Assembly (NCBI GenBank): GCA_964450305.1
Contig: CAYVFB010000037.1
Coordinates: 1-28,755, forward strand
DNA: 28,755 nucleotides
Direction: 5' to 3'
Source: JAAYJG01 sp964450305
GTDB taxonomy: Bacteria; Bacillota; Clostridia; DSM-8532
Below, piece by piece: positions 8,775-15,882 of this stretch. Every line of letters starts with the position of its first letter. The stretch's first letter is position 1. A model generated the notes under the pieces. It ran no database searches, had not been told where the DNA came from, and worked only from the letters and a program-made list of their open reading frames with translations. The translations under genes were made by a program, and so were the position numbers.

Positions 8775-9952
8775 GATTGTGTACCTCCTTCGGTAAAGGT
8801 CATCATCAAGGTGCCTTCAGATAATTTGGCACCTGTCACCCCATAGTTTCTAAGGGTACTGGGTTTTGGGATGCAGCGCTTAAAGTTTCCGATTTTAAAA
8901 ATAATGTCTGTCCCTGATTCATGAAGCTTCACTTCGCCCTTTTCAATGAAAGGAAGCTGCAGTTTGAGTTCGTAGCCGGTTTCGATTTTTTCGAAATGTT
9001 GTCCAACCAGATCCCCGTGCAGCGCAAATATGGGCTTTCCCTTCAGAACCGCCTGTTCAATGCGGTCCACACCGGACAAGCCATTCAAATCAGTGTCGAA
9101 CCAGGGAATTTTATAGATGGGCAGGCCATCAAAAACCGATTCCAATTCCTCAACATACTGATTTTGTATGCTGATCCATTCTCTGAAGAAGGAATTGTCC
9201 ATGTCTTTTGGCAGAATGCGGTTGATATAAATGCCATCCACAAGATAATCGTAGAGATTCATGTACATAAAATTCCGTTTTGTCTCTTCCACAACCATTT
9301 TTTCGGGCATGGTCACCAGCCGGATGGAGGTTGTTTCGCGGTTTTTCATAAACTCCTGCAGCTGTATCAGCTTCAAATAGAGCTTTTCTATGTCTGACAT
9401 GGCATTTTTGTCTGGTAGTTGAATTTTAAAAACAGTTTTTGAAATGGGCGACAACACTTTCATCGCAAACTTGCCGATGGGAAAGAATTTTTCCATGTAC
9501 CATGAGAGGAACTCCGGGAATTTCAGTAATGCCAGGGTTTCTCCGGTAGGAGCACAATCAACGATGATTCGTTCATATTCTCCCTTTTCATAGATGTCCA
9601 TGATCTTTAGCAACGAGAAGAGCTCATCCATGCCCGGGAAGACCGAAAGTTGGCTAATATCGCCCAGAGGCATCCCGGACGAAGCAATCAGGTTCGTGAT
9701 GGCCTGCTTCATCTGTGAAAAATCTTCATTCATAATGTAATTCGGATCAATCTCCAGAGCATCAAGATTGGCAGTTACCTCGTGAATGGTTTTACCAATG
9801 GGTACTTCAAATATGTCACTGAGATTGTGGGCCATATCGGTACTGACAATCAGGGTTTTTTTGCCCTCGTTCGCTGAATTCCTGGCATGGGCAGCGGCAA
9901 CACTTGTCTTTCCGACGCCGCCCTTACCGGTAAAGATTAATACTCGGGTCAT
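8771..9952 (-). CDS. ArsA/Get3-family ATPase with C-terminal Hsp20-like domain (first copy)
   Basis: This 393-residue ATPase is a diverged paralogue of the one two genes downstream. It has P-loop GKGGVGKTS near residue 9, switch I STDMAHNLSD, signature DCAPTGETLALLKFPEFL, a TMPEKMVVEETKRNF segment matching TTPEKIVIKETKRNF of the other copy, and a C-terminal Hsp20-like domain (YELKLQLPFIEKGEVKLHESG to GTLMMTF). ArsA from plasmids has two ATPase halves in one chain and Get3 is a homodimer; two different single-domain copies in one operon suggest a heterodimer. The start at 9952 has a strong ACGGAGG site about ten bases upstream. A marR-type regulator gene lies 154 bases upstream on the same strand with no obvious terminator between. 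Confidence 0.9.
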   Translation of the reverse strand: MTRVLIFTGKGGVGKTSVAAAHARNSANEGKKTLIVSTDMAHNLSDIFEVPIGKTIHEVTANLDALEIDPNYIMNEDFSQMKQAITNLIASSGMPLGDISQLSVFPGMDELFSLLKIMDIYEKGEYERIIVDCAPTGETLALLKFPEFLSWYMEKFFPIGKFAMKVLSPISKTVFKIQLPDKNAMSDIEKLYLKLIQLQEFMKNRETTSIRLVTMPEKMVVEETKRNFMYMNLYDYLVDGIYINRILPKDMDNSFFREWISIQNQYVEELESVFDGLPIYKIPWFDTDLNGLSGVDRIEQAVLKGKPIFALHGDLVGQHFEKIETGYELKLQLPFIEKGEVKLHESGTDIIFKIGNFKRCIPKPSTLRNYGVTGAKLSEGTLMMTFTEGGTQS

Positions 9953-10106
9953 TATTTCTACCTCCGTTTGTTCGGTTTGATTAACTTACTTGTTTATTTC
10001 CAACCTGTTTTGTCTGTAAGACTTAATTTATTCATCGCTCGAATAGTTCCTTCGCCGAAGTATTTGATGTTGAAAAAGCGAACCAGTTGTTCGCATTTCA
10101 TCGAAG

Positions 10107-10598
10107 CTATTCAATGACGATCTTCCTAATCTGTTTGGGCGGTTCTTGTGAACCCTGCAGCTTTACTTCCTTGAGCAGGTTTATCACTTTATCGAGAACA
10201 CGACCCAGCAGTTCGAGTTCATCCTGTGTTAAAACGGTCATTATTCGCTGACCATAATATGAAAAGCTTTTGATAATCTCGGCCATTTGCCGTCTTCCGC
10301 CGTCAGATAATGTGATGGTCACCACCCGTTTATCCTCGGGATGACGGTTCCTGTCGACCATCTTTTTATTCTCCATCCGGCTGATGATACCCGTGGCTGT
10401 ATTCAACGGAACATTGAGATACTCGGCTATTTGTGACATATTGCTCTCACCCTTCTGGTATAAAAGCAACAGTACCAGTAATTCATTCTTTGAGCACTCC
10501 GCCAATATATTGCCCCAGGTCTCCGGTGCGATAAGAACCCGAAACTGTTCCACATATTCAAAAAGGGTTTCTTCAAAGTTGTTCTGATTCAGTTCCAA
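10107..10598 (-). CDS. MarR-family transcriptional regulator, first gene of the arsA-type operon
   Basis: This 163-residue protein has the MarR winged-helix core: SNMSQIAEYLNVPLNTATGI as the helix-turn-helix, then SRMENKKMVDRNRHPEDKRV and VTITLSDGGRR as the wing with the conserved Asp-Lys-Arg. Flanking helices form the dimer interface. MarR proteins usually repress their own operon and release DNA on binding small phenolic or other ligands. The start codon is TTG at 10598, decided by a GGAGGAA site seven bases upstream. The promoter just upstream carries a palindrome over the -10 box, fitting autoregulation. It probably controls the two ATPase genes that follow. Confidence 0.9.
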   Translation of the reverse strand: MELNQNNFEETLFEYVEQFRVLIAPETWGNILAECSKNELLVLLLLYQKGESNMSQIAEYLNVPLNTATGIISRMENKKMVDRNRHPEDKRVVTITLSDGGRRQMAEIIKSFSYYGQRIMTVLTQDELELLGRVLDKVINLLKEVKLQGSQEPPKQIRKIVIE

Positions 10599-10613
10599 TT
10601 TACTTCCTCCGTC

Positions 10614-10653
10614 GAATTAATTTAATTCTATACCCGAAGTAATTGTTTGTCAA
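10614..10653 (-). promoter_or_regulatory. Sigma-A promoter and palindromic operator of the marR gene
   Basis: On the minus strand TTGACA (10648-10653) and TAGAAT (10625-10630) are 17 bases apart. The palindrome GAATTAA-T-TTAATTC (10614-10628) overlaps the -10 box and start region. MarR dimers typically bind such AT-rich palindromes, so this is a likely autoregulatory operator. Confidence 0.75.
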
Positions 10654-10697
10654 GGGGTTTTTTAAGGAATAACTTTACTACGATGAACATAAGAAAT

Positions 10698-10732
10698 ATC
10701 CGGACTCTATTGAATTTTCTCAGAGTCCGGAT
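10698..10732. terminator. Hairpin downstream of the sigma/TPR operon
   Basis: An 11-bp perfect stem (ATCCGGACTCT with AGAGTCCGGAT) with a 13-base loop lies about 180 bases beyond the TPR gene on the minus strand and upstream of the marR promoter. The T tract after it is weak. The stretch 10733-10915 holds no gene that I can support. Confidence 0.5.
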
Positions 10733-10915
10733 GTTATTAGGTTTGGAGGCCTTTCAGAAAAGCTAGTTTATTCATAAAATCTGGATTCCAGGGTAAGAAA
10801 CCCGCAGCCTGTATGATTACATGCCTATATATGTTTTTAATGAATAAGCAGGGTATCCGGGCCGGCTCCCTTGTCAAAGATTCTATCATTCTGTTCGTGG
10901 TTAATCTGCAGGTTA

Positions 10916-13234
10916 TTACGGAGTATCCAGCGGGGTGCCATATGCGCTGCTGATAAGCTCTCTTCCCATATAAACCAACAGTCCATCCAGAACGGGGTTC
11001 TGTATTTGCTGATGGTATTGGCGGAAAGTGTTTTTCTTTTCGTCAGGACTCATCTGGCTGGTATCCCGTGTTAAAAAGAATACAGCCTTCAGGAATTGGC
11101 CTAATTCATCATTCCGCCCATCCAGCCAGCTTTGAGCTTCCTCTGCCCTGTTCTGCGCAACCATATCAAAGAAAACCTGATAATCTTCCTTTTGCATCCC
11201 GGTATACTCGTCCACAAGTTCCTGAATGTCCGTATGAATCAGTGTTTTGTATGCCCCGGCGCTTTCTGTCAGCAAATCCGCATCATTCATCAGAAATACC
11301 GGCAGGAAGAGATTCAGGGTTCCGTTCCCCGTCATTTGTGCGTACTTTTGAAAGTATTCCACCGATTCTGTAAACCTGTTCATGTACAGGTGCATCCGAC
11401 CTATCTCCAAATCAGTGTATGGGGTGGGTTCTTCGTTTTGAAGCACTTCCAGAAGCTCTATCGCTTTCGAATACTGTTTCATATCCTGGTATTGAGCCGC
11501 CAAAGCGCTTTTGATATAATTGCCGCCAACAAGGGCGTCCAACCTTTGAAGCAGCTCCAATGCCCGTTCTTCATTCTTCCCGCCCAGATTAAAAAACAAG
11601 CTGTCTCCTTCCTGTGCATTATACCCGATATCATACATTCTGCTTAAAACTTTCATGGCGTGAATATTCTCCGGCTCCTTTTCCAGGAGCGCTTCGTATG
11701 CCAAGCTGGCTTCTTCAAATTTCCCGTCCAGAAGCAGCAGATCCTCCCTTGTCCACTCGCTGCCGCGGATGGTCACATGGGGTGGACGCAGATTGGGGTA
11801 TATCCCTTGATTGGTAAAGTGAAGCATATTGTTATCCGTATAGCCGTATAAAGTATAGCCGTATTGGCCTGAATGGTATAGGGGCTCAATATATTCCTTC
11901 GGATCCGGTTTGCCGCTATAGGCGTAGCCCATCCTATAGGCTTTTTCCCGGGCTTCTTTTATATCGATGGTCAGCCCATTGCCCTTCAGCTGCTGCACAT
12001 AGTAACTGTTGTTGGTTCTGTATAGCATCCCATCTTTTTCTTCCAATTCAGACAGGGACAGCGAACTGGTTCCGTCCACAGGCAACTCTTCGCTCCATTG
12101 AAAGGTAAGCGAATTATCTGCTTGTTCCACACTCACCCGGATGGGATACGACAGGCTAATATCTTCCGTTCTATTTGTATTTCCTTTCAAAACCATATCA
12201 AAATCTGAATGAAAACTGATGTTTTTCCCGGTAATGCGTTGCCAGGGAATATACATTGTCATCCCGTAAACGCCGTCCGGGATGCCGGTTATTGTGAAAT
12301 GCCCTTCTTCATCGGAGATTCCCAGGCCAATCAGGCCGTCTCCGTTGCCAATCATGCTGGACCATCCGTTTTGGTATTCGGCGTCCTTCACAAAAACCAT
12401 CAAATTCTTCTGTGGTTCTCCCTCCAGTGTAATCCGTCCGGAAAGAGTATTCCTCACTGTACCGTCCTTCGCGTTTGAAATAAAGCCACGCAATGCGTCT
12501 ATCAGGCTGCGCGTAAATTTCAGCGGTTCCTCCAGGCAATTAAAGCTATTGGGCTCGTATTTGTAGAGCATTGGTTGTTCAAAGGCAACTTCAACATCGC
12601 CATCAAACAGTCGGTTCAGAACTTCGATATCCTCCTGGTATCCCTCTAAACCGGTCAGTGGCTTCATGTCATCAATGGTTTGCAGGCTTTTTCCTGTTTC
12701 TCCAAGATAAAAATACATATTTGCCAGGTGAAGCTTTTTATACTCCAGCAGCTTTTCATCCTCCGTTCCCAACGCTTCAAGCAATTCAACCGCCTTATCG
12801 GCTCTGCCTCCAAACCAATTCACCAGGGCTGTGGCCATGGTGTATTCCGCTATCAATTCAGGCTTAGCCGCCTGGTTTGTTTTCAGGGTTTCGTATTGCG
12901 CATTCACGTCGTCAACGGTTTTATATCCGATATATCCTGAAGTGGAGATAGCACCGTCGGTTATGACGGAAAATGTATCGGAATATCTGAAGTTACCTTC
13001 TTTTATGATATTTTGTATTCGTTTATATTCCGCCAGAATGCCGCTGTTTTTATTAGAAAAAAGATTGGAAATTCTGCTGTAGTAAACATTGGCATTTTCG
13101 GTGTGCCCCATTCTGTCCATAAGATTGGCAACTTGATAAAGGAGGCTCCCCCCAAGGTTTGTGATGATTAAAATGATACCCAGTAAAATCACACTTGCTG
13201 CCACAAGTTGTTTTCCCTTGATACGAATAACCAT
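10916..13234 (-). CDS. Membrane-anchored TPR protein with carboxypeptidase-regulatory-like domain
   Basis: This 772-residue protein has one N-terminal membrane anchor (about residues 10-32, LVAASVILLGIILIITNLGG) and a long, probably extracytoplasmic, body. Helical TPR-like repeats appear at about 130-230 and again at about 515-700 (for example ASLAYEALLEKEPENIHAMK and AIELLEVLQNEEPTPYTDLE). Between them a carboxypeptidase-regulatory-like beta-sandwich is visible at about 258-335 (SGRITLEGEPQKNLMVFVKD, then GHFTITGIPDGVYGMTM). No catalytic motif is seen. Its start overlaps the stop of the small membrane protein gene by one base (TAATG), with AGGAAG upstream, so it is translated with the sigma and anti-sigma genes. 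It may sense or scaffold an envelope signal for that sigma factor, or be an effector of it. Confidence 0.8.
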   Translation of the reverse strand: MVIRIKGKQLVAASVILLGIILIITNLGGSLLYQVANLMDRMGHTENANVYYSRISNLFSNKNSGILAEYKRIQNIIKEGNFRYSDTFSVITDGAISTSGYIGYKTVDDVNAQYETLKTNQAAKPELIAEYTMATALVNWFGGRADKAVELLEALGTEDEKLLEYKKLHLANMYFYLGETGKSLQTIDDMKPLTGLEGYQEDIEVLNRLFDGDVEVAFEQPMLYKYEPNSFNCLEEPLKFTRSLIDALRGFISNAKDGTVRNTLSGRITLEGEPQKNLMVFVKDAEYQNGWSSMIGNGDGLIGLGISDEEGHFTITGIPDGVYGMTMYIPWQRITGKNISFHSDFDMVLKGNTNRTEDISLSYPIRVSVEQADNSLTFQWSEELPVDGTSSLSLSELEEKDGMLYRTNNSYYVQQLKGNGLTIDIKEAREKAYRMGYAYSGKPDPKEYIEPLYHSGQYGYTLYGYTDNNMLHFTNQGIYPNLRPPHVTIRGSEWTREDLLLLDGKFEEASLAYEALLEKEPENIHAMKVLSRMYDIGYNAQEGDSLFFNLGGKNEERALELLQRLDALVGGNYIKSALAAQYQDMKQYSKAIELLEVLQNEEPTPYTDLEIGRMHLYMNRFTESVEYFQKYAQMTGNGTLNLFLPVFLMNDADLLTESAGAYKTLIHTDIQELVDEYTGMQKEDYQVFFDMVAQNRAEEAQSWLDGRNDELGQFLKAVFFLTRDTSQMSPDEKKNTFRQYHQQIQNPVLDGLLVYMGRELISSAYGTPLDTP

Positions 13235-13527
13235 TATACTCTTCCTTCCTGAATAATAATAACCTTGTTTTCCTGCAGATCCTTTTCACTGACCCGAAAT
13301 AAGGGAATGGACACTGCAACAGCCACGACAATAATGATGGCGCAAGCCGCTATCACTGTTTTCACGGGGATTGTGATTTCCCGCTCCAAAAACCGGTGAA
13401 TGGGATTGTTTTTCTTTTGCAGCGCAAGGAACATCGTTTTCTTTTTTTCTTCCGACAGGGTCATATGTGCTGTCTCTTCATGCATTCGGGCTGTGAGCTC
13501 ATCCTCATACATTTTCCGGTATTCCAT
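13234..13527 (-). CDS. Small single-pass membrane protein, probable anti-sigma factor
   Basis: About 97 residues: a charged cytoplasmic N-terminal half (EYRKMYEDELTARMHEE, MTLSEEKKKTMFLALQKK), one transmembrane helix (about 54-75, VIAACAIIIVVAVAVSIPLF) and a short outer tail. Its place directly after an ECF sigma gene, overlapping it by 23 bases, is the usual arrangement of a membrane anti-sigma factor. The His-x3-Cys-x2-Cys zinc motif of ZAS anti-sigma factors is absent, so the assignment rests on context and topology. I chose ATG 13527, which sits seven bases after GGGAGGGG; the frame also allows a TTG at 13533, too close to that site. Confidence 0.7.
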   Translation of the reverse strand: MEYRKMYEDELTARMHEETAHMTLSEEKKKTMFLALQKKNNPIHRFLEREITIPVKTVIAACAIIIVVAVAVSIPLFRVSEKDLQENKVIIIQEGRV

Positions 13528-14065
13528 TACCAAACCCCTCCCTTTCCAGGTATGGCCTTAGCTGTTCACGGCCTCTTTTCATCCTCGTTTTAATGGTATT
13601 GCTGCTTTCGTTCATCACCAGACCAATTTCATCCACCGTTAACTGGATGAAATAATACAGCACCAAAGCCTCCCGGTATTTCGGCTTTAGCCGGGCAAGC
13701 GCTTTGTGAATACTCATTTTCCGGATAGCCTCTTCCTCGATGCTTTTCTCGTCATATTCCTGTATTTCATCGGTAGGTGTCACTTTTTTAAACCATTGGT
13801 TGCGCAGTTTTTGTTTACAGGCATTCATCAGGATGCGATACAGGTATGTACCTACAGAGGCTTCCCCTCGAAAGGAACGAATATTATAATAGAAGCTGAT
13901 AAACATTTCCTGTACGCAATCTTCCGCCAGGCCTTCATCTCCCGTCATCAGGAATGCGGTACGTTTCATTCTGCTGCCATAGGTATCTATCAGCTGTTCC
14001 ATTACGGAAATTTGGCCGGCCTGCAGCTGGTCTACCCATGCCTGCTCTTGTTCATTCAACAACAA
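13505..14065 (-). CDS. ECF-type (sigma-70 family) RNA polymerase sigma factor
   Basis: This extracytoplasmic-function sigma factor shows region 2 (FLMTGDEGLAEDCVQEMFIS, FRGEASVGTYLYRILMNACK) and region 4 (IHKALARLKPKYREALVLYY, LTVDEIGLVMNESSNTIKTR with the -35-binding helix-turn-helix). It lacks regions 1 and 3, as expected for the class. The frame is open up to 14164, but the family alignment begins near LLNEQEQAWVDQLQ. A run of TTG codons at 14057-14065 has AAAGGA six bases upstream, so I use TTG 14065. A TGAAAC box at 14110-14115 with a possible -10 region sixteen bases further would put the transcript start just upstream of it, hinting at autoregulation; this is weak. It leads an operon with the anti-sigma and TPR genes. 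Confidence 0.87.
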   Translation of the reverse strand: MLLNEQEQAWVDQLQAGQISVMEQLIDTYGSRMKRTAFLMTGDEGLAEDCVQEMFISFYYNIRSFRGEASVGTYLYRILMNACKQKLRNQWFKKVTPTDEIQEYDEKSIEEEAIRKMSIHKALARLKPKYREALVLYYFIQLTVDEIGLVMNESSNTIKTRMKRGREQLRPYLEREGFGNGIPENV

Positions 14066-14152
14066 TGCACATCCTTTCAATGGGTTAGATGCATGAGGTG
14101 TGGATTTAAGTTTCATTTTTCGGCAGAAAGAGGGTGGGAAAAGGTACGTTGT

Positions 14153-14183
14153 GATTGCAGGCAATAGTCTCTGTTGTTATAAT
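14153..14183 (+). promoter_or_regulatory. Shared promoter/operator motif, copy 1, facing the second S-layer gene
   Basis: TTGCAG (14155-14160) and TATAAT (14178-14183) are 17 bases apart. The -35 box lies in the inverted repeat ATTGC-AG-GCAAT, and GTTGT precedes the -10. Two other promoters in the window share this extended pattern. It points toward the S-layer-homology gene at 14363, with a leader of about 170 bases containing a GC-rich hairpin. Confidence 0.65.
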
Positions 14184-14248
14184 AACATACAACTGGATCA
14201 TTTTTCATTTCTAACTCTATACATCTATAGTTACTGTTTGACACCATA

Positions 14249-14292
14249 TGGGACAGAGGGCGGGGCCCAGGTTCCTTGTCCCCTCTGTCCCA
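14249..14292. repeat. GC-rich REP-like hairpin, GGGCGGGGCCCAGGTTCCTTG family
   Basis: A 12-bp perfect inverted repeat (TGGGACAGAGGG with CCCTCTGTCCCA) surrounds CGGGGCCCAGGTTCCTTGTC. The core recurs at three other places in the window. It lies between divergent transcription units, in the presumed leader of the S-layer gene. Confidence 0.75.
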
Positions 14293-14362
14293 CAAGAAAC
14301 TTTTCCAATATGTTACTATAGGATATTGTTGGCGAATGAATAGTGTGCAGGAGGCATTTTAA

Positions 14363-15175
14363 ATGAAAAAAAATATTTTCATTGCTTTCATATTTGCTAT
14401 TTGCATCTCAACTGCTTTATATATCAATGCGGCAGATACTCTCGTTATTGAATCACCCGCTAAACTTTCAGCGGAGCAGGTTACAGATGATGATACAGGG
14501 GATAAGGGTATCATGCTTGCATTTACTGCGCCGGAATCTGTAAAGAAGTTAGGCGAAACATCACTTGCGGAAGGTGATTCTTTGTACTACGAAATCGAAT
14601 ACAGGGCATCTGGGCATGATTGGGAACCAATCGGCCAGGTGCACTTAACGCAAGGAGAAAAACTATTTATTCATGATTCAGATAATTCAATGAACATCGG
14701 GAAAAATCTATATTCATTTCGTGTCCGATTCGCATATTACGTGAAACAAAGGGATGGTTCCTTTACCCCCTGTTATTCGCTCTATTCAAATATGGCTCAT
14801 CTTGGGAACCGGTCAGCCCTTGGGGCTTACGCCAATGCCAGTTCGTGGGCTGTTCCGGAACTTGACCGAGCCTTGGAATACAGTCTTATCACCGACATGA
14901 TCAAAGGCAGGATGAATGCGTCGATAACCCGGGAAGAAATTTGTGAGGTCATTATGGCACTTTACGAGAATATGGCTGGGAAGGTTGTCTGCAGCCAGAC
15001 GAGGGTATTCTCCGACACGAATAACCCCGAGGTTTATAAAGCATATCAACTGGGTATTGTGAACGGGGTTGGAAACAACCGGTTTGATCCCGACGCGTTG
15101 ACCAACCGGGAACAGGTTGCTACGATGATCTATCGGGCGATTAGTGCTGCTGCCCCGCGCGGATTTTTCAATTGA
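14363..15175 (+). CDS. SLH-domain surface protein, N-terminal part of a frameshifted gene
   Basis: The open part encodes 270 residues: a signal peptide (MKKNIFIAFIFAICISTALY, cleaved near INA-ADT), a beta-rich domain of about 110 residues resembling a fibronectin-III fold, then two SLH domains (YANASSWAVPELDRALEYSL with ITREEICEVIMALYENM; VFSDTNNPEVYKAYQLGIVN with LTNREQVATMIYRAI). It then runs out of frame at SAAAPRGFFN. The next frame continues as a third SLH domain, so the gene is broken, or an extra base has been called in the CCCC run at about 15153-15156. AGGAGG lies eight bases before the ATG. An SLH protein of this kind would be wall-anchored on the cell surface. Confidence 0.8.
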   Translation: MKKNIFIAFIFAICISTALYINAADTLVIESPAKLSAEQVTDDDTGDKGIMLAFTAPESVKKLGETSLAEGDSLYYEIEYRASGHDWEPIGQVHLTQGEKLFIHDSDNSMNIGKNLYSFRVRFAYYVKQRDGSFTPCYSLYSNMAHLGNRSALGAYANASSWAVPELDRALEYSLITDMIKGRMNASITREEICEVIMALYENMAGKVVCSQTRVFSDTNNPEVYKAYQLGIVNGVGNNRFDPDALTNREQVATMIYRAISAAAPRGFFN

Positions 15176-15540
15176 CGGGGCTGACAGCTTTTCAGATGAA
15201 AAGGTTATATCACAATGGGCTTATGAGCCTGTGATGTTTATGAACAAAAATGGCCTTCTGAAAGGCAATAAAGGAAACGTAGATCCCAAAGGGGTTACCA
15301 CAAGTGAACAGGCAGTATTAATGGTTGTACGAACATATGAGAAATTCAGCCTGTCGGGTAATGCTGCGGCCAAAGAAATAGGGGTCGATTGAAACACGGC
15401 AGCAAAGCATTTTGGTATATAGCTGTGCAGATCGGGGAATTGATATGCTCAAGCATTATGAAAAAGGAAGCACTGCACAATCGGCTGCATTCAAGGGGTT
15501 GTCGGTTGATGTAACCGCCTTGTTCAATGATCTGATTTAG
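15166..15540 (+). pseudogene. Remainder of the frameshifted SLH gene, with a second frameshift
   Basis: After the first frameshift the next frame reads ADFSIDGADSFSDEKVISQW through a third SLH domain (VTTSEQAVLMVVRTYEKF) and stops at 15392. Shifting one more base continues the protein as TRQQSILVYSCADRGID to GLSVDVTALFNDLI, stopping at 15540. Both shifts are repaired by removing one base from a run: CCCC to CCC near 15155 and GGGG to GGG at about 15381-15384. With both repaired the gene spans 14363-15540 (about 390 residues). Either this is a decayed gene or both are homopolymer sequencing errors; the matching type of error favours the latter. Confidence 0.7.
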
Positions 15541-15544
15541 CAGA

Positions 15545-15608
15545 CCAGAGGGCGGAGGCCCGGGTTCTTTGCTTAATTGAGCAAAGGTTCCTTAGCCCCG
15601 CCCTCTGG
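15545..15608. repeat. GC-rich REP-like hairpin between convergent genes
   Basis: CCAGAGGGCGG (15545-15555) pairs with CCGCCCTCTGG (15598-15608). The loop holds a second inverted repeat, CTTTGCT (15567-15573) with AGCAAAG (15580-15586). It starts 4 bases after the end of the S-layer gene remnant and ends 9 bases from the end of the small gene on the other strand, so it probably serves as a two-way transcript end. Confidence 0.75.
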
Positions 15609-15617
15609 CTTCCGGCT

Positions 15618-15740
15618 TTAGAAAAATCTGCGCCTGAAAAAGAAAAACGGTATAATTACTGGCCTTATAAATCTACGTCTAAACCTTGGACGAAATCTTG
15701 GTCCAAAACCTCCGAATGGGCTAAAGAATCCATCAGGCAT
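15618..15740 (-). CDS. Small Phe/Arg-rich protein of 40 residues
   Basis: An ATG at 15740 preceded by a perfect GGAGGT nine bases upstream opens a 40-residue frame. It contains 13 Phe and 10 Arg, no Lys and one Asp, beginning MPDGFFSPFGGFGPRF and ending in FFFFRRRFF. The alternation of aromatic and basic residues resembles small spore-coat, nucleic-acid-binding or membrane-active peptides, but I recognise no family. The strong ribosome site, the gene-sized gap it fills and the hairpin after its stop support it as real. A TATTAT element at 15783-15788 could be a -10 box; no good -35 is seen. Confidence 0.6.
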   Translation of the reverse strand: MPDGFFSPFGGFGPRFRPRFRRRFIRPVIIPFFFFRRRFF

Positions 15741-15850
15741 ATATCAAACACCTCCGTTCGTTTAAACTTTGTACTGGCTTTTATAATACCAGCATATGGT
15801 TTTGACGAATTTTGGTGACAACTTTATGGCAACTAGCCGGATATCCTCGG

Positions 15851-15867
15851 CCAGAGGGCGGGGCCCA
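15851..15867. repeat. Partial copy of the GC-rich repeat
   Basis: CCAGAGGGCGGGGCCCA matches the left arm of the hairpins near 14250, 15545 and 27273, but no right arm follows. It lies just after the end of the 511-residue membrane protein gene on the minus strand. Confidence 0.6.
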
Positions 15868-15882
15868 CTCACTTGCCAGGGT

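Noticed and set aside
7325..9952. Arsenite efflux (ars) operon
   Set aside because: No arsB/acr3, arsR, arsC or arsD nearby; the ATPases are single-domain forms with Hsp20-like tails and a MarR regulator.
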